A stretch of 64,000 nucleotides of DNA, taken from contig NC_044584.1 of NCBI RefSeq assembly GCF_901933205.1, forward strand, positions 9,031,001 through 9,095,000, in the 5' to 3' direction. The stretch is from Camarhynchus parvulus. Its lineage: Eukaryota > Chordata > Aves > Passeriformes > Thraupidae. Positions 36,921 to 47,828 of this stretch are shown here, one piece after another (the stretch's first letter is position 1; each line of letters opens with the position of its first letter). The notes beneath the pieces are model-generated. The model was given only the letters and a program-made list of their open reading frames with translations. It was not told where the DNA came from and ran no database searches. The position numbers and the translations under genes were made by a program.

Positions 36921-39543
36921 GGTGAGTGCAGTTGGACTGAGGGGGGCACAGACCCTGCAGACTGAGTCCCGACTCCCTCCCCAGCCCGGATTTGTGCTGG
37001 CACGATGTTCTAGCCCAGTAAGGACCACAGGGCTGGGCTGGCTGTGGCTCAGAGGGATCGTGGTGCCATCTCGTGGCAAAAATAAAGTAGAAATTGGATT
37101 GTGGGCAATGCTCATTGCTCTGGCCAGTGCAGAGGGGGCAGGAGGAGTTGCTGCAATCCCTGCCCCTGATCCTTGCCCCTCTCAGGGCAGGAGCCCCTGG
37201 TGCCAGCATCACACAGCCCTGGGGGTGGCAGGCTGGGCCAGGGGACAGCTGCCAGTGCCATGAGCCACAAAATGAATTTGTGTTGTTCAGCTCTGACTCT
37301 AAATCAAGGCACCTGTCCTGCCCCAAGGTGTTTGCCTTCAATCCAGGTGAGAGTTGCAAGGCACAAACATGTTTTGCAGCTACAGGGGAGACCCTCAGGG
37401 CCACTGAGGAATGTGGAAATGGTATTTCCAGCTCTGAGAGCCAATGTTTTCTGCTAGATAAATAGATAGCTGAGTCATAATCAATGTTCTGCCATCATTT
37501 GGCCGAGCAAATAAACGGGAGACAGGCTCTTTATTTTGTGGAGATATATTCAGCTGTGTAATTCAGTGTGCTGGGGAGGAATCACTCCTATCCATCTCCT
37601 GGCACAGGCACAAGTAGGATGCATTTTTCAAAGGAACCCAAGGAACCTGTTTTCCTTGGATGTTTGCAGCTCTGAAGGCTGCTGTGCTGTGAAGGGAGGG
37701 ATCCATCTCCCTGCCTCAAAGCCAAGAACCCAGAGCCCATGGCAAGGGGACAGGTCTGAGGTTCCACCAGTGAATTTGTGCAGAGTGAGCACAGCTCAGT
37801 GCTGTTTCTTAGAGCACTACACTGCTGCTTTATCTATCTTTTCAGTTCATGTCATTTCGGAGGGGTTAAAACAGGAACAGTCCCGGCCTTTCTGAGGCCA
37901 AAGGCAAAAGTGTTATTTTATTTCAGCAAGACCAAGACTTCCTGCACAGAGCTGCTATGTGGTTTGCTCCCCAGTTGCTTTACCTGTCTCTCCTTGCCTT
38001 CCATCCAAAGCCAGGCCAGCACCAGCAGCAGGGAGGCTGTGCAGGCAACCTTTAATTCAGCCTCTGCAAGCAAGAGGCACAGAAATGAAGAACTGAGGCT
38101 GTCCCCAGGGCTAACTCACAGCCCACAGCTGGGGAATTTGCCCTGGTGAAACCACGCTGCAGGTATGGAGGGTCTGCTGTTGAGCTGGTGTTTACCAGGA
38201 TGAGCATATGCAGAACTTCTCACCATGGGGTACATCTAACATTTTATCTGTTGTCACTCTGGGCTCAGCACCAACCTTTCATGGTGTTTGCATTTCTGTG
38301 TGCTGCAAAGTTGGGTGCCAGGCATAGGAAATGTAATGAGGACATGGGATTAAAACTTTATTGGGTTCCCATGAAGGGGAAACAAACAATATGATAAAGC
38401 ACATGATAAGAAAATGCATGTGGAGGAGTGGGAAGTCACAGCAGGTAAATGGATGGGAAATTGCCTCAGCTGGAATAAGGTTGTGGAATATGATGGCATG
38501 TAAGAGTGAGATAGGGACAACAGCCAGGCTGAGCTACAGAGGAAAGGAAGCCAACCAAAACCAGCTCTCCTTTAATCCCTGATCCCCATTCTCTGTGCAT
38601 GTGTGTGTGCAAAACAAGCACTGTGAAATCAGACTGCCTTTGCAGGGGAATTGCATGGCTGGTTCCAAAGGCCAGACCATCCCAAACACCAAATGACTAC
38701 TGGTGTTGGGTAACAATAACCAGGACATCTGAAGAGAGGGAATGCTCTTTGCTGCTGTTAAACAAGGTCAGGAAGGACAGAGATGTGTCAAACTAGCAGT
38801 GGGCGTAGTTTATTTTTGTGTCATTAGCCCTTTATGACCGGATGCTGGTGCAAATCTCATGTGGCCTCATGATTTAAATTACAAACTCAGGAATGCAGCT
38901 CCTGTTTTGTTCCAACTGGGGAGCAGTGTTGAGCTTGGTTGCAGCACTTGCTTCTCTGAACAGGTTTGCAGCCTCTGGGGCATCTTCCAGGACACTGTTC
39001 CCAGGCAGAAATGACTTAATCCTCAAACCACGTGGACCCATCACTTTTTTCACTCTTGGTGTTTGGCTTGGCTGCCTGGTGGGTGAAATCCTGGCAGGAT
39101 TTTGCTGTGAGCTGTGGAAGAGCTCAGGAGGTGTCTATGGATGGCTCAAGCCTGTGACCCACTGTGTCTCTCTGTGGCTTCCACCAAACCGTGGGTTGTT
39201 CTTCCTCAGGATTCCAGGCAGATTTCTGTGACATGGTGAGCTTTGTGAGCCTGGGTGTTCTCCTGCTGCTCATGGGCTGCATCCCCTCCACCAGAGCAGC
39301 AGCTTGGTCCCTTCACCAGCTCCGTGCACGTCTTGAGAAGTGGGGTGTGATGGGCAGCACCATGGCTTGTGTTTGCATCTTCCCCAGGGCACAGGAGCAA
39401 AGAGCAGCCCTGGGGGGATGGAGCAGTGCAGGGGGATGGATGGAGGCAGAGGGAAGGGGATGTGGTGCTGTGGCAGGGTGGGGGATGGTGAGTTTGAGCC
39501 AAGCTGGGGTCTTGGACCCCAAAGCCCCGGGACAAGGCCGTGG
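36921..39543. other. Intergenic region between the CYP2 pseudogene and the 3' end of CYP2W1
   Basis: No exon 9 of the pseudogene and no other gene is recognised. The 3' untranslated region of CYP2W1, which reads leftward, must lie in the right-hand part. Candidate poly(A) signals on the - strand are AATAAA at 38809-38814 and another near 38355; I cannot choose between them. Confidence 0.45.
38809..38814 (-). terminator. CYP2W1: Candidate poly(A) signal of CYP2W1
   Basis: AATAAA on the - strand, about 730 bases beyond the CYP2W1 stop codon. It is one of at least two such hexamers in the flank and unsupported by transcript data. Confidence 0.3.
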
Positions 39544-39734
39544 TTATTCCCTCAGGACAGCACAGGTTGCCTGGGGCTGAGGCCTCAATGTGAAAGTCGT
39601 CTGGGGGACGGTGAGGTCCAGGTCAGACTCTGAAACTCCCGGCTGGGGTCGGAAGGTGAATGTTTGGAGCAGCCCTACAAAGAAGACAAAGAGCTCCATC
39701 TTGGCCAGGCTTTCCCCGATGCAGTTCCGCCGCC
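39544..39734 (-). CDS. CYP2W1: CYP2W1 exon 9 (haem cysteine, stop)
   Basis: 191 bases including the stop. It begins [18 protein letters not shown], with Cys442 as the haem ligand, and ends ATCAVLRE. The acceptor is CACCCGCAG. Confidence 0.94.
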
Positions 39735-42700
39735 CTGCGGGTGAGAGCAGAATGTTCACCTCATGGGAAAATCCAACTGGAATGTTTGCCATGGACACTT
39801 AGCATCTGAGATGTTGCAATGGGAGCAGGAGGGGAAACCTGAAATGCACTAAAGCATTTTGGAGTAGAGGGGCCTGTGTTGCTGAAGGTTCCTGCCTGGT
39901 CTCTTTTGTCACAGGCTACAGCCATCTTGCAGGGTTACTGCACATTTATGATGTGCCCTCTCCTCTCCTTAGCTCTTCCAACCCTCTCAGCATCTTTAAC
40001 CCCTTCTTTTGGAAAGCAGCCTGATAGAAGAATGTCACCTCCTTCCAAAGTGGAATAGTTTGCAACTCACTTTTCCTGTGGAATTTATCCTCATATACTA
40101 CTTTAAATAAAAGTGTGCTTCTTTTTACTGCCCTTCTTTGTGCTATATTTAGCAGTGGGAGAGCTGTGCTCTGAGAGCAGCCATTTGCCCAGATGCAGAA
40201 CAATTGATTCCATTCAGTTGTCTGGTTGCTTATTGACTGAGTTAAGGGCAATGTTTAGATATGAAGACTCATTAGTGTGCATTGTAATGAAGTGGCCCTG
40301 CCACAGCCCCAGCTCTGTGCAGGTCAGCCCTTTAGTTACCTGTGGAGAAAGGCAGGAAAGCTCCTTTCTTTACAAAATTCCCTTCAGCATCAAGAAAATG
40401 GTTGGGGTTGAACTGATGTGGTGTCTCCCATTGTGTCTTATCCAGCAGCACTGAGGTAAGGGATGGGATTACAATTATACCCTGGAAGAAAAGTACACAA
40501 AGGCACAAAAGATAGCCAAGGGCTGTTTTGGTTCATTTTCTCACACAGGTTTTGGTGTCCCAGATTTGCTCCACCTGGGGTAGGTGGAGACCATGAGGGT
40601 TTTATCCCATCATCCAGCAGAGAGACATCAGTGAGATTTTCCCACTAGTGCCAAGGACTGAAGCCAAACCCCACAGGGTGCTGTGAAAACCTCAAGTGGA
40701 AGGTAAGATCCTGCCATTCTCTGGCAGATACTTCTCTGTGCAGATGGCAGCAAGGAGGTAAACCAGGGCTGCTCATGGAGTGAGGAAGTCCTGAGCATGA
40801 GAGGGATTGGATTGAGTCCTATGACAACCCTGGGCTGTGTATAGAAACCCTTCTGGGGCTGGTTTTGGACTCTGTCATGTAATTGCCTCTAATAAACCAT
40901 TCTCCAGTGGCTCTGGCAAATCTGGGGAGGGTTTTGTGTTCCTGGGAGGCAGCAGATACCTACCTTGGGCAGGAAGTAGCCCCTGAAGTGGGTGTCAACA
41001 GCAGTGCAGCGGGGCACGTGTGGCAGGAGGGTGATGAACCTCTGCACCTCGTGCAGCACCGCGTTGGTGTAGGGCATCCTCCTCCTGTCCTCGTACGTGG
41101 CCCAGCTCCCAGCCTTGACTGTTCTCCCAATCTCCTCCTGGACCTTTTCTGGAAGGAACAAACAAAAGGGATGTGTCCCAGCAAGGAAGCCAACTCCCTC
41201 CTTGGATTTGGTTTTGGGGGAAAACCCGCCATTTTTCCAGAGTTTGAAGAGAGAGAGGATTCTTAAAGCAGCAGTGTGGGTTTCCCTGCTCTGTGTTTAA
41301 GTCAGGCATATGGGTGGGTTGTTTCTGCAGCATCATACTGTGATCTCCACTCATCCTCTCTCCCAGCAAGTCAAAAGGGCTATTTTATTGTGACTTTGAT
41401 CAGCACCTAGTTACATTAGCAGTTTATCACAGAGGAGAGCTAGGATTCAGCTCTTCAGGCAAAAGAGCTGCTGTGGATCTGAGGCCAGGCCTCTTCATTT
41501 CAGCCTTGCCATGGATGAAGTAGGTAAAAGCTGCTCACTTTGAATCTCTGGGTATTTCATCATGAGCAGGATGGACCACTGGAGCGTGGTGGCAATGGTC
41601 TCTGTTCCAGCCATGACCAGGTCAAGTATGGATGCCATTAGGTTGTCATCATGGAAGAGGCTGTCTTTCTTGTGCTTCTCCTTGAAAAACACAAGAGTTA
41701 AGAAAAGTCATAAAACCATCAGTCTGTGTATTCAGCAAGCTCAGGAAATGCTGCATTACCTACATCACAGCTGGCTGTGGTCTTGTGTTTGTGAACTGGG
41801 TGATAAAATAGACCTGATCTTGCATGCACAGCATCCACCAGCGCTGGAGCACCACAGATGGAAGGTTTGGAGGGGAGTTTTGGTTCAACATCCATCTCCC
41901 CTGGAAGCAGGCTGAAACCCAGAGCCAGCTGCTGCTCACAGACTCAGCCTTGCAGGTTTGGAAAGATCCTGGTCTCTGCCCTGAACAGGAGCAGATTCAG
42001 CTAATCCTATCTCTGAGGGACTTCTCCTGCTCAAGGCCAGGTCTGAATTCCCAACAATGCTCAAAATCACCTTTCAGGCCATTTCTGCTTGGGCTTTAGA
42101 ACTGTGATAACTCCTCCTCCAAATAGCTGAGTAGAATACTTAGTGCCTAAGGTCAGCCTGGATCCAGCTGGAAAGAAGAAAAAGCTCAGAGCCCAAATAT
42201 TTTGTGTTGAATGAAACCAACTGATGTGTGAAACTGCCAAGCCTCTGCTAAGTGAGATGCAGGGCAGGTTTAGGACTTGTACTGATGATTTATCATTCAA
42301 GTCCTTTAAGGGGATCATTCATCTTGATGGAGCAACAATATCAATGATTAATTGATTTGTTTTCATAAAAAGAAAGGCAGAGTCAGCTTTCATGTGAATT
42401 CATGCATTTTCTATTGGAGCGAGTGGTTGATCTCACATTATTAGTGCTACTATTTCAGGAGTGGACTGAGAGTAGCTTTTGTCTCTTAATTTTGATAGAA
42501 AAATGTACCAATTGTAAGAGTCTCACATCTGATTTAAGTACCACTAGAATAACAGCATGGATTTCAATAGATTTACATGACATGACTGAAATCAAGACTC
42601 AGCAACTCTTTTAGCTGGAAAATCCAAAGGAGACATTGCAAACAGCCAACAGAGCTAAGCAGCCCAATACCTCTTGTTGCTTGAATATCAGTGCATCAAT

Positions 42701-45700
42701 GTAGCTCCTCACACTGTTCTCATTGATATCCTCCCTGCTTGCCTTCATGTATTGCCTTAAAATGGCACGCACATCTTCGATTTTCTTGAGCATAATCTTG
42801 TGGGTTTTGAAAAGAAATCCAAGGAACGGGTAGAAATTGAAATACTAATGAGAAATTTAAAAAGAGAAGCATTAGGCCTGCAGAAATACCACACAGAATC
42901 ACACAGAATCCCCTTGGCACATGCTGAAACAGCTTTTTTCTTAAGGGCCAATGAATCAGTGGAGTTTTGTCTTTAGTAGCAATATCTCAGCATCCCAGGG
43001 ACTTCCCAGGCAGATTTTCCTAAGCTAAAGTAACCATAGTTCTGATCTCATTTTAGCTCACACAGATGTGCAGGATGGGTCAGTAGGAAAGTAGGTCAGG
43101 GGAATCTGGCAGCAGATTTTGGTGATCCAAGTGACACATGGAGAACTGTCACATTTTAGGTAATGGCTGGTTTTGAACATCTGAAAACTGCTGAAGTAAA
43201 CCCTGTGGTTGGTGTGGCTCATGTAAAAAAAAAACTGTTTATCTGTGGGACAGTTTACTTACGTTTAAATTTGGGGATCCCAGAAGAATCATAATTTCAT
43301 CTATGAGCCTTAGGAGAGTGAGGAATGTTGGATCCTTGTAGTCAAACCTGTCCCCAAAGAGCATGACGAAGGTGACGTTGATGGGCGCGCAGTTGAAGGA
43401 GGGCAGGCTGAAAGGTTCCCCTGCAGCAGGAGCAGGATGGGAAAGCTGTGAGACGTGGAGCAGCTGTGACACACCCGAGCCCCAGGATGGTCCCCAGCTC
43501 ACCTTTGAAGGATTTGATCATCTCAATGAGGAAGTGGAGCTCCTCAAAGATTCTGCCCTCTATCATTTGCTTGCCCATGCCGAGGTTGCGCATGCTGGAC
43601 ACGGTGAACCTGCGCGTTGTCCTCCACAGCTCCCCGATGGAGAAGAACAGACCTGGGCAGCCCGTGAGAAATGTGCTGGGCTCAGGCACAGAGGAGCCAC
43701 CCACACCAAACCAAACAGGGCACTGGCTGAGCAGGGAGCTCCCCAGGTGTTTCTGCTGCCTGTTTTCACAAGGATTTAGGGACTGAAGGTCTCCCCTTTC
43801 TGTGTGCCTCATCCGTGTATCCTCTCACCTCCATCCTCACTGAGCTGTAGCTTGGGAAAAGCAAGCTCCCTCCCAGCCCAGTTACCCCAGTCCTCTCCTG
43901 AGTGGCAGATGGGCAGGTGTGGCTTTCAGACCAGTATGGCTTGGCTGTAGAGCTGGGGGAGATGCTGGTTTGAGTTTGTCATTTGTGACCCTGCTGGTTG
44001 CAAGTCTAGGGCCTCAAGAACTTTGTGTGTCTGCAGCTTCTCCCCTCATCCTGTTCTAGTCCTAAAGGTAATTTATCTGTGTGGGATGGGATAATTCAGT
44101 CTCCTCAACCCTAAAGTGTTTTATGGAGATTCCCAGCAGTGCTGTATTTTCAGCAGTGGTGAAAATACTGACATTTTTGTGGAGGTTTCTGAGCTCATGC
44201 CACGATGATCTCTAGCACCTCCAAGCAGGGATGGGTATTTCATCCTGTCAGAGTGCTGTAAAGAAAAAGTCGCGTCAATAATCCAAAAACTATCTCAGAT
44301 TGTGGTCAGCTGAAAAGCTGGATGGATTTCACATCTTCATCGTGGCTGTGAGGCTTTTAAATATGTTTGCTTTTCTGTTTTAAAGCAGTGTAATTTTAAT
44401 TTGGATAGCAAAACTTTTTGCTCTAAAAATGTCAGAGCAAATTTCTAAACTTCAATTTTTAATTTTTCTTTAATTTATGCAATTTCATCTGGATCATTCC
44501 TTTTCTGAGAGCATCTTCACAGTCAACAAATTGGCATTTTCTGAAGAAAAAATGTTTCATGGGAAAATTTGTGACCATTGTTGCTTAACAGCCCCTGAGA
44601 GCTTCCATCTTTGGGTCACCTCTAAGTGCCTCAGACTTGGGCTAAGACAGTAAGTGTGAAAGGACTTACAATGCAATACTGATATTCTCCCACAGGGTTG
44701 TTTTACATGTAAATCAGCTCTAAAAAATACCTTTTTCCTTATCGATTCCTTTTATTTATGTAGTGATAAATTCATCTATTGATATTATGGCTGGGTAATT
44801 TAATTCCTAATTCTAATCCCAACTTCAGCCTGTGACCAACATATGAAGCTGTCTTTTAGTTCTCCCAGCTAAAGCCTCACATGAAGCAGAGGATGGACAA
44901 AGCAAAAAGTTCTCTGAAATAGTCAGGGGTGGAAAACTATGGGATTGTTTGTAGGGCTGAATTTCCAGCCTCAGCCTCTTGCTTCTGAAGCTGGTTCAGG
45001 CTGGTCAACCTGAGAACTTTTGTGGGGAGGCAAAGGTGTGGGAACTGACAGGACAAAGGCAGTGGGAGAAAGGGAAAAACCCGACAGCTCCCAGCAGCCA
45101 AGCCAGGTAGTCCAAAGTCTCCTGGAAACGTGAGGAGGGTTCATAAACCAGTGGTGACAGCGAGCTGCTCACACCAACATCACACAGAGATTAACCCCAG
45201 AGTTACCACAGCGCCTTCAAAAATCCCACTCCTCCCACCCCTCAACTCTTTGGATATGGACAGGCTGCAAGTGCATCAGCAGAAATGATGGAAAGCCAGG
45301 AGCCATTGCGTGCAAGGAAAGCCAAATGTTTGCTGTCACTTGGCTGCAGAAGGGGATGTTTAAAAGCTGGGCTCCGGGGATGCACAGTTAGGCTGTGCCT
45401 CATCATCATCATCATCATCATCATCACGGGCACTAAGTGACAGCGTTGTCCCTCCCACCCCCCCCTCATTGCTCTAGTACCATTTTTGTTCTGAATTTGG
45501 TCAAATATTGGGATGGATGGTCTGTCTACAAACTCCTCTGTGTAGTTCACAAGCGCCTCTCGCACAACTTCGTACCCGGTCAGGACCACAACTTTCTGGA
45601 ACCCGAAGTGCAGGGTGAAGATGGGGCCGTATTTTTCTGCAAGCTGAAAAAAAGAGGCGAGCTGTGATGGTCAGGAAGGGAGGGAGAGTGCATGGAGCAG

Positions 45701-47828
45701 CACCTCATGCTGTCTGAAAGGACATTTTTTATCCTGGCATTCTGCAGGGAATGGCTGTGGAGCCACCACCTGCAGAAGGGCACCTGTGAGCCAGAGCTCA
45801 TCGTGGTCAAACACAAGGCATTTTCTACAGATGCCTCACTGGCATCTGTATGGAATTCAGGCTTCTTGCCATGAAGGAGCCCCCACCTCCATCAATGCAT
45901 CACCAATCTGGTTTTGCCGTTAAGGAGAAAATAAATGAAAAACAAAAAACCCCATCTAAAACTGGACCTCAAATGGCAACTAAAGTTGGCAAACTGGAGA
46001 AAGACCAAAAAAGAGAAGATAGTTCAGTGCAAATAATGATGCTGTCACAGAAAAAAGCTGTGGTCTGATGCTCCTAATGTACTAAAGCACTCCTGCATCC
46101 TGCTGCTAGAGGAGCAGTGTCTCTTTTCACAGGACAAAAGGGGCACCCTTCATTGCCCACCCAAAAAACCCCAGTCAGTGCCATCTGCTTCGTGCAAACA
46201 CCATCTTTTGCTCTCGGTGGGGTGAGATGGAGGGATAACCCCTCTGGGGAGATCCCAAAGCCAAGGCAAACACAAGCAATACCAAGCACAGCCTAGCAAG
46301 GGACAAAAGCACGCGGAGGTAATTCCAAAGCGCCATTCCGAGGCTGCAGCAGCGTCTGCCCAGCCCTGCTGGGTAAACTGACCCCAACCCTGACATTGCC
46401 CATAACAGCTCCAGGTGCTGGGGCCTCGCCCCGTGGCAGCACAGCCCGTGTTTGCTGAGCATGGGTGTCACAGGAGCCATGGACACCTGGCTGTGAACCC
46501 CTCTGCCTGTTTGCTCACTCTCTCCGTGACCCCAGCATGGGTCAGCCCCACGGGAACCATCCCTGAGGGAACCATCCCCAAAGGAGCTATCCCCGAGGAA
46601 ACCAGCTCAAGGGAGCCATCCCCAGGGGAGCCATCCCCGAGGAAACCATCCCTGAGGGAGCCATCCCGAAGGAACCATCACCAAGGGAACTATCCCCAGG
46701 GGGAGCCAGCCCCAAGGGAGCCATCCCAGAGGGAACCGTCCCAGAGGGAACCATCCCAAAGGAACCATCCCAGAGGGAACCATCCCAAAGGAACCGTCCC
46801 AGAGGGAACCATCCCAAAGGAACCATCCCAGAGGAACAAAGGACCGCCCCAGGAACCATCCCAAAGGAACCATCCCAAGGGAGCCATCCCAGAGGGAACT
46901 GTCCCAGAGGGAACCATCCCCAAAGGAACCATCCCAGAGGGAACCATCCCAGAGGGAACCATCCCCAAAGGAACCATCCCTGAGGAACCATCCCCTAAAG
47001 CCAGGCAGGAATGCCCGGCAGCAGCCTCGTCCTGCACACAGTGGAGTAAGTTTTCTTAATTACAGGTTATTGGAAGAGCTCACAGGTTATTCACTCTGTT
47101 CCTTAGCACAGCTTTCCCATCTCTCCCTTGTACTGGCATCTAAACGTTAATGCATATCCCATTCATCAAGAGGGAAAGGGATTTTGCAGTGCAGAGTCTG
47201 GTTTGGCCCTCTCCGCGACAGTTTTGGGGTCACTGCATTGTGGAATTCCTCTTGCCAGATCTCTGGGGCATAGGAGAGGGAAGCAATTTAATTTATGTTA
47301 GTTATATCCTAATACTTGAAAAGATTTCTGGGTGTCCAAGCTGTCAAATTAATATTTCAAATCCCACAAGCATTATAGACTTCATGTACATCACCACAAT
47401 TACATGAAGAAATCCCATATTACCCAGAGGTCTTTTTTTAATGGTTGATTGCTCCTAAATTACATTGCATCAACACACACATTGACTAGAAGAAGCCCAG
47501 AAAGATATCATAAAGCAATTTTCACACCTTTACAATTTAGTTTGAATTAAAAAAGACAAAAAGTTCTCACTGATACATCCCAGTCAACTTTAAAATCTAT
47601 GAGGGTCTGGGTTAGGGTTTTTTGTCCTACCTTCATTAGTGATTTATCTTGCCTTCTAAGATCCACCAAGTGCAGGTTACCAATGATCGGAAGAGGAGTT
47701 GGACCAGGAGGTAATTTAAAAGCTGAATTTTTATAGCCAGTTGAAAAATAGGCTACAGCTAATAATACTGCTGCGCACAGCAGACAAACTAATGCAGGAT
47801 CAGAGAGAAATGAAATTAAAAAAGACAT
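39544..47828 (-). CDS. CYP2W1: Cytochrome P450 2W1, intact nine-exon gene (500 aa)
   Basis: A haem-thiolate monooxygenase, membrane-anchored, expected to oxidise small lipophilic substrates with electrons from P450 reductase; the human enzyme acts on retinoids, lysophospholipids and indoles. CDS exons: 47828-47631, 45643-45481, 43652-43503, 43420-43263, 42844-42671, 41680-41539, 41148-40964, 40481-40340, 39734-39544. All introns are GT-AG and the parts sum to 1503 bases without a break. Landmarks: anchor helix at residues 11-30, hinge PPGPTPLP at 40-47, WRTTR in the C helix, AGTET at 305-309, EVQR at 362-365, haem motif FSTGRRNCIG with Cys442. [24 protein letters not shown] and [13 protein letters not shown] place it with CYP2W1, as does its tail-to-tail position with C7orf50. 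The start is the first ATG of exon 1. Confidence 0.95.
40340..40481 (-). CDS. CYP2W1: CYP2W1 exon 8
   Basis: 142 bases encoding [31 protein letters not shown] and AFLPFST, plus the first base of the haem-loop glycine. The donor is ACAG|GTAACT. Confidence 0.94.
40964..41148 (-). CDS. CYP2W1: CYP2W1 exon 7 (K helix)
   Basis: 185 bases, one codon shorter than in the neighbour. It encodes [33 protein letters not shown] and RGYFLPK. E-V-Q-R at 362-365 is the conserved ExxR. Confidence 0.94.
41539..41680 (-). CDS. CYP2W1: CYP2W1 exon 6 (I helix)
   Basis: 142 bases encoding [18 protein letters not shown] and [13 protein letters not shown] is the oxygen-activation motif, with acidic Glu308 and Thr309. 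The donor A|GTGAGC splits a lysine codon. Confidence 0.94.
41681..42670 (-). other. CYP2W1: CYP2W1 intron 5
   Basis: A GT-AG intron of 990 bases with no repeat or exon recognised. The other introns over 300 bases in this gene (41149-41538, 40482-40963, 39735-40339 and 42845-43262) likewise show only splice signals. Confidence 0.8.
42671..42844 (-). CDS. CYP2W1: CYP2W1 exon 5
   Basis: 174 bases after CTCATTAG. It encodes [22 protein letters not shown] and [19 protein letters not shown], and ends at GAG|GTATTG. Confidence 0.93.
43263..43420 (-). CDS. CYP2W1: CYP2W1 exon 4
   Basis: 158 bases, one codon shorter than the 161 of the neighbouring gene. It encodes [20 protein letters not shown] and K-D-P, then [15 protein letters not shown]. 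Confidence 0.93.
43503..43652 (-). CDS. CYP2W1: CYP2W1 exon 3
   Basis: 150 bases encoding [20 protein letters not shown] and then R-N-L-G-M-G up to IEMIKSFK. It carries the C-helix WxxxR, whose arginine contacts a haem propionate in this family. Confidence 0.93.
43653..45480 (-). other. CYP2W1: CYP2W1 intron 2
   Basis: A GT-AG intron of 1828 bases. It holds the CAT microsatellite near its 5' end; I see no other feature. Confidence 0.85.
45401..45427. repeat. Trinucleotide microsatellite (CAT)9
   Basis: Nine uninterrupted CAT triplets on the + strand, in intron 2 of CYP2W1 about 50 bases from the exon 2 donor. Confidence 0.9.
45481..45643 (-). CDS. CYP2W1: CYP2W1 exon 2
   Basis: 163 bases, the usual CYP2 length, after CTTTTTTTCAG. 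It encodes [28 protein letters not shown] and [12 protein letters not shown], and ends in a split glycine codon. Confidence 0.93.
45644..47630 (-). other. CYP2W1: CYP2W1 intron 1
   Basis: A GT-AG intron of 1987 bases. Nearly a quarter of it is the 15-base-unit minisatellite at 46552-47000; nothing else is recognised. Confidence 0.85.
46552..47000. repeat. Minisatellite with 15-base unit in CYP2W1 intron 1
   Basis: About 30 tandem copies of a unit close to GGAACCATCCCAGAG or GGAACCATCCCAAAG on the + strand. The 15-base length keeps one reading frame, giving E-G-T-I-P pentapeptides on + and G-W-F-P/L-type repeats on -, which explains long open frames on both strands that are not genes. Variation between copies is mainly at the AGAG, AAAG and TGAG end. 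The left part is less regular, and one break near 46840 reads ACAAAGGACCGCCCC. Confidence 0.93.
47631..47828 (-). CDS. CYP2W1: CYP2W1 exon 1 (membrane anchor and hinge)
   Basis: 66 codons from ATG to AAG|GTAGGA. It holds the N-terminal hydrophobic helix and the proline-rich hinge, followed by [10 protein letters not shown]. The frame is open further upstream, but without another ATG. Confidence 0.92.

Noticed and set aside
37270..37400. Possible exon 9 of the CYP2 pseudogene
   Set aside because: No haem-cysteine motif or MELFLFF-like block could be read in any frame.
43342..43812. Long - strand frame around CYP2W1 exons 3 and 4 as a single exon
   Set aside because: The frame runs through introns with good GT and AG signals. 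Only 43503-43652 and 43263-43420 match the family.
46415..47059. 214-codon open frame on + with E-G-T-I-P repeats, and matching - strand frames
   Set aside because: Product of a 15-base tandem repeat whose unit is a multiple of three; it lies in an intron of CYP2W1 and has no non-repetitive coding part.
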